Shown here: piece after piece, positions 1 through 9,237 of the stretch
Position numbering within the stretch: position 1 is the stretch's first letter
How the letters are laid out: the number at the start of each line of letters is the position of its first letter
Source of the DNA: Gammaproteobacteria bacterium
Lineage (GTDB): Bacteria; Pseudomonadota; Gammaproteobacteria; Pseudomonadales; Azotimanducaceae
Assembly (NCBI GenBank): GCA_026713185.1
Contig: JAPOOX010000105.1
Span: 1-33,546 of the forward strand
Direction of reading: 5' to 3'
Length of the DNA: 33,546 bases
Translations under genes and position numbers: made by a program
The notes under the pieces: generated by a model
The model's input: only the letters and a program-made list of their open reading frames with translations
The model's database searches: none
Told to the model about the DNA's origin: nothing

Positions 1-204
1 GTCAATACCCTAAAATACGATTATGGCACTACATTAGCCTTCTGGCGATCCGCTTCAATACAAATCAGCGACTTACGGGAAGAAAAACTTCAAAAAATGG
101 GCAAAATAGTTCATTTCACCACGCAATGTGTTAAACATGGGCTAGAGTGTCAACTGATTGACCAAGTTGAAGTTCTTCAACGAGCAAATTACCAAGTGCA
201 ATGA
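1..204 (+). CDS. 3' end of an unidentified protein (partial)
   Basis: Frame 1 is open from the first base of the window to a TGA at 202-204, giving the last 67 residues of a protein that starts outside the window. The end reads LIDQVEVLQRANYQVQ. I do not recognise the family and see no diagnostic motif. It converges on the large reverse-strand STAND gene, with only 5 bases between the two stop codons and no terminator-like hairpin between them. Such tight packing suggests both genes belong to the same accessory island. It could be a chance open frame, but the full-length openness and the tight convergence favour a real gene. Confidence 0.5.
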   Translation, partial: VNTLKYDYGTTLAFWRSASIQISDLREEKLQKMGKIVHFTTQCVKHGLECQLIDQVEVLQRANYQVQ

Positions 205-209
205 TGTCG

Positions 210-3200
210 TTATATTGTTTCGATTTCTCCATTGGATTTATATAAAAATACTAGTGTGTATGGGGGGAGATACTCAGGAGTATCCTCCGAACTTTGGCGA
301 TAGGAATCTCGCCTGAATTTCCGATTGATTTGTACCTCGATAATCAAATCCATGCTGATCGAAGAGAGCCATAGTTTCAATGCCTCCACGTTCGCAATCA
401 ACCTTGAACCGGTTTCCGGTGTAGTATAGTCATTCTTCTCAGATTTTTGACCCCACACATATGAACACATAACTGGCCGTTTACCGAGAGAGGATGAGTG
501 CCAGAATCGTCGTTCATTGTCAGACTGGAGATCGTTTCTGGTCGCAAACCATTTTGCTGGACGTAATGGTGGGTAGCTAATGTCACCTGCCCAGGGATCG
601 TGTTCATCAATCCCATGCTCTTTTGCTGTTTCAGAAACCCATCCCTTCAGTTTGAATTGACCTGAATCAATCTCTAAATCGTCCCCACTAGGAGGAATAC
701 GGTAACTAATGGGATCGGAAGCAGTCTGGAGTGCACGCATTAGCGGGTGTGCATGCTCAGCGTTTACAAATGCGCTGGCGACACGTATGTGCTCTTCTCT
801 GTCGCTATCTGTATTGTTCCAGCTGCCCCAGACACAGATACCTTTACTTCCACACCTGATGGCCTCCAATAAATCATTTTTAGAAACCGAGAAGCGCCAT
901 TCATCGCTGACCTCTTCTAATTTCCATCTTGGGACTTCGAGTGGGTCTGGATCGCGACGATCTGCCAACCAGAGGTCGTCAGCACGCGTAAGGCTATGCC
1001 TAGCTATCCACTCTTCGAGTTCATCGTCATAGTCGCTGTCCTGATGCCTTTGAGACGTATCGATCAGTTCTCCCGCGACCATCATCATGGAATGATAAGA
1101 ATGGTAGAACGACAAGTCCTCTACCTGAGGGTACGAGCCATGAGAATGGTAAGTTTCACGATCTCCGTATAGCCTTTGAAAATTTCGCGGATCACCCTTG
1201 CTGCCTCCTTGCCCGGACACACCTAAATCATCACGAATGATTCTCAAAGCCCTTTTTTCGATTTCAGGAGATCCGAAAGAAAATATCCCTCCTAAACTCT
1301 CAAACCAGTAACGGGAGATATCGTAGTCAAAATAAAACTTTTCCTCTTCAGAGGTTGGTCCAGGGGTGACTACTTGCAAATTTCGCTGGTAGATGCTCGA
1401 AACCACTACCTCAAATTTTGAAGAGTTGTTCAATTGCAGTCGTTTTATCTCACTTTTGGAGAGCGTGATCATTTTTGCATTTTCTAGGACCAGTAGAATT
1501 TTTGCACCAATTCCGCGAAGCATGATATGGCGCTCTGTAGGGTGGCATGCCTGACGAATAAATTCCTCAAAGTAAAGGACTGATGTCGCATAACCGAGCT
1601 TGGCAGCTCTATTCAGGGCAATCAGCAGCCAAAGCCTGGCACTCAATTCATAGATCGGAAGACCTGAACCATGGAATGGGCTTGAATCATGGCCCAAAGC
1701 AAATGACAGAAGGGGACCTAATATCTCCTGACTTTCAAAAGCACACAATAAGCAGACAACGTGAGCTGCTTGCCATCGTTCAGCTGTGTCTGGAGATGCA
1801 AGTGATGCCCAAATATATCCTGCTAAGGTAGCTCCAACCGCTTCTGGTGGTTGTAATTTCGAAGACCAATTTCCATCGCCATCTCTTTCGGTCATTTCCT
1901 CCTCAAGTAATTTGAGTCCGTAGTCTAAAGCCGCTCCTGCCTGCAGTTTGGTAAGTTTGGGAATAATCAAGCCAACGAGGGAAAAAAGACGGCCGGAATC
2001 AAGAATGAGAGGATTTTCAGCGATGGCCTCGACAACCCAATGATAAATCTGTTTCTCGGTTTTGCCCGAGTATCGTGCAATCAATTCGTATGGCAAGGCC
2101 TGATAATATCGTGATTTGCTAATTTCGTAGGAAAATGACTTACAGACTCTTTCCGTTATTCTCACCAACGCCAAACGAATATGGTTTCGGGAAAGCCAAC
2201 TTTGCGGGATAGCCTCATATAAGCTGCGTATGTCTAACAAATCAAAATCTGAAACGTTAAAAATTGCCTCCAAAGCATTTTTTTCCTGCCCAGGAGTAAC
2301 ACGACGATAAAATTCCTCTGCAAACGCCCCGAAGTGGTAGGGGGGTTCACCCTCCCTCATTTTTCTATAGGCATCCTGAATAGACTCTGGCGAAGTCTGC
2401 TGTAATTCTTCTCCGAAGATGTGATCCCAATCCTTTGGTGGATCAGGTTCAGGCTCATAATGGTCAAGAGATCCGCTATTTCGCCTATGACTCCGTTCTT
2501 CATTACTTCTTGCGAAAGCTATTTGCCCTTCAAAGTTCCAGTCCTCCCAACCATTTTGAGCAGCAACATTTGCAATAGACTCCCATTCTTGAGCCGTTGC
2601 AGAACCTATTTGAATATACTGCACAGCATGAACAAAGAGCGCTTTCTGTTTCTTCTTATCTTTCGCAGAAGCAATTGCTGACTGGATCATTTCCACATTC
2701 GGCCAACCATACTGGTAGCCAATCAGTGCTAGCACAGTGGATGGCGATACATTGCCCAAATCCACCAAGTGCATTACTGCACATGGGAACACCCTTTCTA
2801 CCAAGCAAAATTTTCGATCTTTCCAGCGGCTTAGGATAGCTAAACTCGAAGCAGGACAGAGCATTGTGATCGCCTCGATCGTTCCTTCCCAATCAAAGTG
2901 TTTGTCGCGAGCTACAAAATCATAGACTACTTCTGCAGCACGCGAGAGGCGATAACACAATCGCGGTTGTGGTTGTTCGAGATCCGATGCTGCAATAGCA
3001 AGCTCAAGCAAAGCAGACCAGCGATCTATGTTTTCTTGACCGATTTGCCCTGCGACCTCGACCGCTTTGTCCACATAGTACGCCGCTTCATCAAGACTTA
3101 ACGCATAGATCGCCCTGGATATGTCAATATAGGTTTCAACTTTTTGCTCTGCATCCATACGAACTTCATCGATGATCTCGAATGACTCTTGGGCAAATTC

Positions 3201-6200
3201 ATATGCATAGCTAGAATACGCGTCCGAATGCGCGCAAAGTCTCGCCAACCTTGTTAATGCTGGAGTATATAGTTTTTGTTTGAGCGATCCCTTCCATGCA
3301 GCAAACCTGTCCATTCTCGCCGTTGTGGGATCAACCATGAGTAGGATTTCAATCCAGATTCTTGAAATTTCTTTCGATATGAAGCGATCATCCTTTGGGT
3401 AGTTGTGAGAAGCTCTCTGAGTTAAAGAAACGCATTCCTCGATTGCCTGATCTAACTCATCAGGCTGGAGCTGTCCCAGAAAACTACGAGTCCATAGCCT
3501 GTGCCAAGGTAAAACGGCACCAACATCCGCAAGAAACTCTTGGGTATCCCTGTCGTGATAATGGCTTTCCTTCTCCATCTGCATCTTCACATCCGGCTTA
3601 GCCAAGTCTGAAAGCTCGATGGATACACCTCTCAACGCCGCTCTCAAACAATTTGCTCGCAGCAACGTGAATCGTGGCTCGTCGGAATGCCGGCTGAAAT
3701 AATATTTCTCAGGAGATGGGATATAGATATCGAGGACATCTGCAATCTCGCTGCGTTGTGCAGCTTCCTGTACAATCGCTGCTTGCACCACGTCGTTCAC
3801 GACTGAAAGGCTCGGTTCCTCATACGACGACCCTAATTGGTACTTTTGTATCTGTCGTGCATACTTTTTCAGCCCATGTACCGCAACTTTCGCAGCGTCC
3901 AAATGTGGGTATTTAAGAACTGCGCCCTGCGCGGCGATGGCAGCAAGCAATATACTTATGTTTCCCAAGGAATGGACAACGACGTCATCGATCAGTTCGT
4001 GTTGCCCCAGATCAACCATTCTCTGAATAACGATTGAGGCGACACGATAAGCAATTTCTGTCGGCGTCCAGCTTTCCAACTCTTTGACAAATGATTCAGG
4101 TCCATTGAGGTACAGTTGACACATCGCCATTTCGGCTAGGTCATTGTCATGAATCTTGGCACCTTCTCGTTCTTTCCTAGACAACCGCGACCAGTTGCGA
4201 ACCCATTTATTTGTGAGACGGAGGTAGCTGCGGGACTCGGCTAGAGTCTCCTCACAACCGGATAGAAGACACGCCTCATATGCATGGTGTCCGCCGTGCC
4301 AATCCGTCGAGAATGTTTTCTGCGATACTATTTCTCGGAGTCGATGAGCAGGCAATAAATGTGAAATCAGGTCCGTATTGGCCTGTATCAAAGACTCCTG
4401 CCGGTCATTTCCGGCCGTTACACCCCCGGCTTTCAAGGCCAGTTTTGCTGCATCATCGTAGCGTTCATTTCTGAGCGCAGCTTTGAGCGCGAACTGCAAC
4501 CGCTGCAAAGATGCATTACGTTTATCGACTGGATTTTCATCAGGTAGTTCTCCATCATTAAGCACCAAATCAACAAGCTCACCGTACTGTCCGGCCTCCA
4601 GCATTAACTGAGGTAAAGCGGAGGCAACGTAGCTGTTTCTAAGAGCGAGAGGTTGCAGTGCACTGATGAATTCGATGAGCCTGGATTCTGTTGGCTTATA
4701 TGTCTCTCTAAACCATGTCTCTGAAGGCTCGTCAAAAAACTGTACTGCGGCGCCTGTCAGCGACAAAGGACGCCCCAAATCCAGGGTAAAAGTCCGAATA
4801 GCACTTGCGCTCAAACCAGAAGCCAATGACAGAACCTCAATGGGAATGAAGGGGCGAAGGGCTGCCAACGCCTCACACAATGTACGTATCTGATTGGCTT
4901 CAACCTTGGGAGTGCTGTCCAAAAGCTGCTTAATCGACTGTTCAAAAATGTTCTTGATTGTGTCTTCAACAGTTGTCGGATTCGGGCCAAGCATAAGCAG
5001 TGTCTCAGGCAAGCTGAGGCCTCTGTCCAGTGCGGTCGCCTGAACACGGGGGTTCTGTGAGCTTAAACGGTGGAACTCCAAGACGTCATGAGAAGTCGCG
5101 TCGGGAAACCTCTGCCTTAGCAAATTACACGTTTCTTCTTTTGAGAAGGTCCGAAGGTTCAAATCAACGTATCCGTTTGGTGGATCCAGCTTTTCGACCC
5201 GATGGGAACGACTCAAGAGTACGAGCACCACACCGTCAGGCATTTCCTGTCTAATGAGATCTTTCGCGAAACTGGCACGCTCTTGATATTCTTCTGCCGC
5301 CATTTCAGCATTGTCGGCCGCATCAATCAGCAACACCAATCTTGCACCAGGGTCGCTTCCTTTTAACACCTTAATCGATTGCTTGAGGCGAAAATTGAAA
5401 GCCTTCATGTAGTCAGCCGGTGTGGCATGGGGCGAAGGAATAAGGGGATGACAGAGCTTACGCGAAGCCAGCTCATTTGCAATTTGCACAAGTCCGACAC
5501 CATGCTCGTCGCGTCTTAGGGTCAAGTTTCGGTACCCGCCATTGCCAAAGCAATCATAAAGCACCGCAATCGAATGGCTTGGCATGCGGGTGTACAATCT
5601 TCTAGCCAAGGCGGTTTTCCCCACTCCGCCATCAGCATGAAGAATTACAGGATTATGGTCATTCTCAAGAATTATACGGAGGTATTCATCCTCCTGTTCC
5701 CGAGCAAAATAGTCTTCTGCGCTCTCGCTTGAGCAAGGTGCAGGGAACAATTCATCCTCATCTGTATTGAGGTAGCGAAGGACGTCCTCACGGGTGATTT
5801 CAGGACTGCTTGCCTGCTCCGGCATTGCTTTGTCTACCACAAGCCTCCAAAGCTGGTCAGCTACTTCCTTATCTGAGCCGGCAATGTAGACGCCAAGCTC
5901 TTCAGTTAGGATACTCCGCTGTTTCCAATGGACGTCGTTTGTATCGTCAATACGAAAACTGGCGAAAAATTCCTGAGCCAATGCATCATCGCTGGTGTTC
6001 AAGTACCCTTTGATTTGGCTCCACTGTTCTGAATCCTCTGGAGCCTGTGCGTACTCTCGTATCCTTCCAAGAAGTTCGTGCACCTCCTTAGCAACATGGC
6101 GATTGGTTGTAAATGTGAAATCCACTGTTTGTTGGGCAACATCATTTGCTTCCTGCTTGAAAATCATAAAACGCTCAAAAAAACCGGTTAGGGTTTTTCT

Positions 6201-6491
6201 TAACGCGCTCAACGTCCAGTGATTACCTGCATATGAGTGCTTCAGTTGGTGGTAAGAGATCTTCTTTGCGTGCTTGATAGTGCGGTCGCCATAGTATTCC
6301 GCGACATCAACGACCACTTCGCCAGTTTCGGCATCATCATTCGGGGATTCGTCACTGGATACTCCCTCTATGGTGATGCATACCAGCTCCGACCTGAGGT
6401 CGAGCAGACCAAGGCAACGACGGGCAGCCCAGCGATAGTGAAACTGGTCACCTGCCCTTGAGTATCGGACTATATCTGTTTTTCTGATCAT
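210..6491 (-). CDS. Avs/AVAST-like antiphage protein: Cap4-type nuclease-STAND NTPase-helical repeat
   Basis: This is a 2093-residue single-chain protein. Residues 1-130 look like a PD-(D/E)xK nuclease of the Cap4/DUF4297 type: GDQFHYRWAARRCL at 14-27, IEG with E42, VDVAEYY with D62 and E65, and HQLKHS with Q82 and K84, in the D/E...QxK order. A P-loop NTPase follows: Walker A HADGGVGKTA (285-294), Walker B LVLLIDAAD (385-393) and a sensor-like strand VVLVLLSRS (421-429). From about residue 450 to 1750 the chain is helix-rich and repeat-like. The last 350 residues form a distinct part rich in W, Y and H. Avs proteins are known to bind a conserved phage protein such as terminase or portal through the C-terminal repeats, oligomerise through the NTPase and then cut DNA; that role is inferred here. 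The frame is intact. The ATG at 6489-6491 has no clear Shine-Dalgarno. The target and Avs type cannot be read from the sequence; other nuclease-STAND families remain possible. Confidence 0.85.
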   Translation of the reverse strand: MIRKTDIVRYSRAGDQFHYRWAARRCLGLLDLRSELVCITIEGVSSDESPNDDAETGEVVVDVAEYYGDRTIKHAKKISYHQLKHSYAGNHWTLSALRKTLTGFFERFMIFKQEANDVAQQTVDFTFTTNRHVAKEVHELLGRIREYAQAPEDSEQWSQIKGYLNTSDDALAQEFFASFRIDDTNDVHWKQRSILTEELGVYIAGSDKEVADQLWRLVVDKAMPEQASSPEITREDVLRYLNTDEDELFPAPCSSESAEDYFAREQEDEYLRIILENDHNPVILHADGGVGKTALARRLYTRMPSHSIAVLYDCFGNGGYRNLTLRRDEHGVGLVQIANELASRKLCHPLIPSPHATPADYMKAFNFRLKQSIKVLKGSDPGARLVLLIDAADNAEMAAEEYQERASFAKDLIRQEMPDGVVLVLLSRSHRVEKLDPPNGYVDLNLRTFSKEETCNLLRQRFPDATSHDVLEFHRLSSQNPRVQATALDRGLSLPETLLMLGPNPTTVEDTIKNIFEQSIKQLLDSTPKVEANQIRTLCEALAALRPFIPIEVLSLASGLSASAIRTFTLDLGRPLSLTGAAVQFFDEPSETWFRETYKPTESRLIEFISALQPLALRNSYVASALPQLMLEAGQYGELVDLVLNDGELPDENPVDKRNASLQRLQFALKAALRNERYDDAAKLALKAGGVTAGNDRQESLIQANTDLISHLLPAHRLREIVSQKTFSTDWHGGHHAYEACLLSGCEETLAESRSYLRLTNKWVRNWSRLSRKEREGAKIHDNDLAEMAMCQLYLNGPESFVKELESWTPTEIAYRVASIVIQRMVDLGQHELIDDVVVHSLGNISILLAAIAAQGAVLKYPHLDAAKVAVHGLKKYARQIQKYQLGSSYEEPSLSVVNDVVQAAIVQEAAQRSEIADVLDIYIPSPEKYYFSRHSDEPRFTLLRANCLRAALRGVSIELSDLAKPDVKMQMEKESHYHDRDTQEFLADVGAVLPWHRLWTRSFLGQLQPDELDQAIEECVSLTQRASHNYPKDDRFISKEISRIWIEILLMVDPTTARMDRFAAWKGSLKQKLYTPALTRLARLCAHSDAYSSYAYEFAQESFEIIDEVRMDAEQKVETYIDISRAIYALSLDEAAYYVDKAVEVAGQIGQENIDRWSALLELAIAASDLEQPQPRLCYRLSRAAEVVYDFVARDKHFDWEGTIEAITMLCPASSLAILSRWKDRKFCLVERVFPCAVMHLVDLGNVSPSTVLALIGYQYGWPNVEMIQSAIASAKDKKKQKALFVHAVQYIQIGSATAQEWESIANVAAQNGWEDWNFEGQIAFARSNEERSHRRNSGSLDHYEPEPDPPKDWDHIFGEELQQTSPESIQDAYRKMREGEPPYHFGAFAEEFYRRVTPGQEKNALEAIFNVSDFDLLDIRSLYEAIPQSWLSRNHIRLALVRITERVCKSFSYEISKSRYYQALPYELIARYSGKTEKQIYHWVVEAIAENPLILDSGRLFSLVGLIIPKLTKLQAGAALDYGLKLLEEEMTERDGDGNWSSKLQPPEAVGATLAGYIWASLASPDTAERWQAAHVVCLLCAFESQEILGPLLSFALGHDSSPFHGSGLPIYELSARLWLLIALNRAAKLGYATSVLYFEEFIRQACHPTERHIMLRGIGAKILLVLENAKMITLSKSEIKRLQLNNSSKFEVVVSSIYQRNLQVVTPGPTSEEEKFYFDYDISRYWFESLGGIFSFGSPEIEKRALRIIRDDLGVSGQGGSKGDPRNFQRLYGDRETYHSHGSYPQVEDLSFYHSYHSMMMVAGELIDTSQRHQDSDYDDELEEWIARHSLTRADDLWLADRRDPDPLEVPRWKLEEVSDEWRFSVSKNDLLEAIRCGSKGICVWGSWNNTDSDREEHIRVASAFVNAEHAHPLMRALQTASDPISYRIPPSGDDLEIDSGQFKLKGWVSETAKEHGIDEHDPWAGDISYPPLRPAKWFATRNDLQSDNERRFWHSSSLGKRPVMCSYVWGQKSEKNDYTTPETGSRLIANVEALKLWLSSISMDLIIEVQINRKFRRDSYRQSSEDTPEYLPPYTLVFLYKSNGEIETI

Positions 6492-6782
6492 CGGAATCTG
6501 GTAGATTCAATCCAGCTCTCGCGAGTTGTGAAACTACTAATGATAGAGCCTGCCAGTCAAGTTCTCTCTTCGCATTTTTATTTTGCGGTCTTTGTCTTAT
6601 CCCGTATCGCCGCACCACCTCAACCACCCAGGCAGCTTGTTGGCTGTCTATCTTCGCACCATGAATTCCATCGGCACGGAAATGACCACGCGGTCGGGTA
6701 GCCTCTTTGTAGGAACGGAGGCGTTGCGCATAGGGGGTACGGGCTGCGATCGTTTGGATCGCCCGGTAGTGGTGCACATACA
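6492..6782. other. Upstream spacer of the Avs-like gene
   Basis: About 290 bases lie between the start of the Avs-like gene and the first recognisable residues of the restriction-enzyme remnant. Read toward the Avs-like gene there is TTGACT (complement of 6555-6560), a fair -35 box, but only a poor -10 (TAGTTT, complement of 6531-6536, 18-bp spacer). CTCGCGAG at 6518-6525 region is a short perfect palindrome. I see no convincing gene; a reverse open frame that crosses into both neighbours has no recognisable protein character. Confidence 0.3.
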
Positions 6783-7274
6783 ATTGAGCATTACGGCAAA
6801 CCTCGCGAAATTGAGGTGTTTGACTACGTATATGGGTCCCTGCACTCACCTTCGTATCGTCATGCTTATGCAGAGTTCCTGAGGCTAGACTTTCCCCGCT
6901 TTCCGTGGCCATCGTCTTCAGAACAATTTTGGAATGTCTCCAACTATGGCGCTAGTCTTCGTGAGCTTCACGTTATGGATCAGAAAGCGATTGGCGACAC
7001 GCCGTTCGGTTTCATAGGTGATGGTGAAACCGTGGTTTTGGAGCAGCGCTTCGAAGACGGTGCTGTTTGGATAAACGAGACGCAGCGGTTCGAGGATGTA
7101 CCCAAGGTTGCCTGGGAAACTTATGTCGGCGGTTATCCGCCAGCCCAGAAATAGCTGGCGGACAGAAAGCGGCACCAACTCGATTTCGACGACATTTTGC
7201 ACTATCAAAGAATCATTAAGGTGCTGTCTGAGACCAATCGCATTATGAGCATGATGGAGACGCAGAAACTTTGA
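6783..7274 (+). pseudogene. C-terminal remnant of a type ISP restriction-modification enzyme, broken by an amber codon
   Basis: In one frame the sequence reads EIEVFDYVYGSLHSPSYR, then AEFLRLDFPRFPWP, FEDGAVWINETQRF, VPKVAWETYVGGYPPAQK, a TAG at 7152-7154, and then in the same frame LADRKRHQLDFDDILHYQ to a TGA at 7272-7274. These are landmark strings of the C-terminal target-recognition part of type ISP (single-chain type I-like) restriction-modification enzymes. In that family, as I recall it, PAQK is followed by Trp, so the stop most simply arose as TGG to TAG. Nothing recognisable of the helicase, nuclease or methylase domains remains upstream, and homology fades before about 6783. The piece is therefore a decayed remnant, roughly a tenth of a full enzyme. 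A short surviving ORF could begin at GTG 6816, but there is no reason to think it functions. Confidence 0.85.
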
Positions 7275-7483
7275 AGACGAATTGGCGTATCTAACCTGTG
7301 ATGTTCTTCGCGAGCAATGCTGGTGCCACGCACGGCCCGATTAGTTCGTTATTGCCTTATTTCCGTTCTGGTTTTCTGTTCCAATGGCGCCTGGGAAGTT
7401 CATAGTCTACGATATGTGCTAGTTTCTTTTGGGAAATTGTATCGGATATTACCCAACCCCTGCCTCGCAGACATCCTCTCTTG

Positions 7484-8026
7484 TTAGAAGCTTCCTTGCT
7501 TCACCTTGTCTTTATCTTCAGAAGTTAATAGTAAAGAAAATAGTTCGCCTTTTTTGAATTGTGAATCGTCCTTTCCTAAATCCTTTCTCATCGCGCGGAG
7601 CAGTTCGTCCCATAACTTAAGTGTAGCCTCGTTATCGATTTTGTTGATTCCCTTAATTTCGAACTTATTCCACGTCTTAATGACGTCCGAATCGGCCCAT
7701 ATCAACAACATCTTTTTGTATTCAATAATTTTTTCCCGCATTTGTCTCTCGGTCGGCGGCTTTTTGCCTCGCTTTTCCGCCATCAGTGAATCAAAGATCA
7801 TGTCAACAAATGCTTTGTAGCCTTCTCGCTTCTCATTGAAGTGTCTCGCTTCAATTTCCCGTTTTTTTGCGGAAACGTTGGCGATGATTCCAGCGGAGAC
7901 GACGCCAATCATGGCAAGAATTCCCGACTGAACTGCCGGGCCAGCGTGAATCATTGCGTAGATGAACCAACCGGCCAACACCAATAAGATGAATGCTCCC
8001 GGTACCTGAACCCATTTAGATCTCAT
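7484..8026 (-). CDS. Two-helix membrane protein with cytoplasmic helical domain, function unknown
   Basis: The product has 180 residues. Two hydrophobic segments lie at about 9-27 (AFILLVLAGWFIYAMIH) and 33-50 (SGILAMIGVVSAGIIANV), separated by a short loop, so the N-terminal hairpin probably sits in the inner membrane. The remaining 130 residues are charged and helical, with WADSDVIKTWNKFE and LLRAMRKDLG. That layout and those strings remind me of small membrane proteins of unknown function common in defence and other accessory islands, but I cannot name a characterised family. The start is ATG at 8024-8026, with GGGAG about 11 bases upstream. It stands alone between a restriction-enzyme remnant and a gene on the other strand. 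A role as a membrane effector is possible but only inferred. Confidence 0.75.
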   Translation of the reverse strand: MRSKWVQVPGAFILLVLAGWFIYAMIHAGPAVQSGILAMIGVVSAGIIANVSAKKREIEARHFNEKREGYKAFVDMIFDSLMAEKRGKKPPTERQMREKIIEYKKMLLIWADSDVIKTWNKFEIKGINKIDNEATLKLWDELLRAMRKDLGKDDSQFKKGELFSLLLTSEDKDKVKQGSF

Positions 8027-8294
8027 ACCTTATAATCTCCCATTTTGATTTTTACTATCTCCTCGGGGATTTGCGGAGTGTGGTGCTTTATTTTCATTAG
8101 ATTACAGTCTCTCCGGCACGTCACACCACTGGGCAGGTGTCGCTGTCGCTAGACGTGAGTGAGCGACTCTTATCATTGTAACCGCATTGCAACAACAGAG
8201 GCCAGTTTAAGTGGTGTTCTCGCACCTTCTTCTTTGCTGGTACAATAATTCTGGTGATCTTTTGGCGTCCGGTAGGACGGGGGTGTTGTTCTAT

Positions 8295-8972
8295 ATGGAC
8301 GTTTTTCACTTTCTCCAGAAACGCACGCATTTCATTTGGTATTACTACGAGAATGCTGCAGCACCTTTTCTGGAGATAAAGCGCAAGATCGAAGCGGAAG
8401 AAGCGCCGTTTGATAATCCGCCATATGCCGAGAGTGGTGAGCCGGCTTATCTCAAAGAGTGGATCCAAGCCGATGAAGCTGTGGCGGTGGTGGGACGAAG
8501 TTGCATTACCATGGTCAGCTCATCGTTGCATCTTTATTTCAGAACCTGGGAACAAGAACTCGGAATAGGCTGGTTGCCAGGCGCGCGCAAGCGTGCGTTT
8601 AAGAAAGGTTATTTGCGGGGATATCGAACATGTTTTGAAGAAGTCCTTGGGCGGCCGTGGGCGGACTGTCCGGCCGATCTGGAACTGGTCGAGCAGATTA
8701 TATTGGCCAGGAACCGGGACCAGCATCCCGAGGAAATCATGCTGATGCGGGTCACGCACGGGGAGAATGATCTAGCACAATATCCCCGTCCTGTTTTTAT
8801 GAGTGAAATTGACCGGAATCTGCTTGATGATCAGGAGTTAGAAAGAGGATATTTGATTAATCCGACCTTGCACGTGTTTTCGGAGACACTACGCCAAGCG
8901 ATCGCCGAGACGGAGAAATTAACGGCTTGGCTTGAAGAACAAATGTTCGCCTATAAGTACCGCAAGAGATAG
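8295..8972 (+). CDS. Conserved-looking hypothetical protein, 225 residues
   Basis: I place the start at ATG 8295 (MDVFHFLQKRTHFIWYYYEN), where the chain begins to look protein-like; a purine-rich AGGACGGGGG ends about 10 bases upstream. The frame stays open upstream to GTG codons at 8211 and 8214, but the 28 residues this adds look like read-through. The protein is soluble and mostly helical, with charged and aromatic patches (GARKRAFKKGYLRGYRTCFE, EQIILARNRDQHPEEI, PTLHVFSETLRQAI). The ARNRDQHPE string recalls proteins with a conserved R-x-x-x-H pair, but I do not recognise a named domain or catalytic motif. There is no signal peptide or membrane segment. Its position next to the STAND gene and a restriction-enzyme remnant suggests accessory cargo; the function is unknown. 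Confidence 0.75.
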   Translation: MDVFHFLQKRTHFIWYYYENAAAPFLEIKRKIEAEEAPFDNPPYAESGEPAYLKEWIQADEAVAVVGRSCITMVSSSLHLYFRTWEQELGIGWLPGARKRAFKKGYLRGYRTCFEEVLGRPWADCPADLELVEQIILARNRDQHPEEIMLMRVTHGENDLAQYPRPVFMSEIDRNLLDDQELERGYLINPTLHVFSETLRQAIAETEKLTAWLEEQMFAYKYRKR

Positions 8973-9237
8973 AAATGACGCACTGTTTCTTTATGAGCAA
9001 CATTTTGCATTGAAAGCTAATCCCCGAAAATACCTGAGAATTGTTGAAAAAAACGCTCAACACGCCTTGTATACGCACTATATTCTACAAAATTCTATGA
9101 TGCAGATAAAAATATACTCAAAGAATGGAATTATAAAGCGTTATTTTTCAGGTAGTTAGAAATTCTGAGCGCTGTATCGAACGGTAGTTGGTATATACAA
9201 CCCTTCTGATTCGAACCAATAAATTGTTTATCACGTT
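8973..9237. other. AT-rich spacer between accessory region and conserved genes
   Basis: The 265 bases between the hypothetical gene and the 3' end of uppP are visibly AT-rich, with no convincing gene, tRNA or terminator. It is the natural place for the right boundary of the accessory region. No flanking direct repeat can be shown because the left boundary lies outside the window. Confidence 0.4.

Noticed and set aside
6448-6912. 154-codon reverse open frame over the Avs-like start and the restriction remnant
   Set aside because: It overlaps two better-supported features in other frames and its translation has no recognisable family strings.
6918-7208. 96-codon reverse open frame
   Set aside because: It is antisense to the type ISP remnant, whose family strings are unmistakable on the forward strand.
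8145-8167. GTCGCT/AGCGAC inverted repeat upstream of the hypothetical gene
   Set aside because: Only 6 bp with an 11-base spacer and not placed near either start; chance is adequate.
9208-9217. tRNA-like T-arm string (GGTTCGAATC on the reverse strand) as a possible attachment site
   Set aside because: The flanking bases do not form a T-stem or acceptor stem, and no second copy is seen, so it is not evidence of a tRNA fragment.
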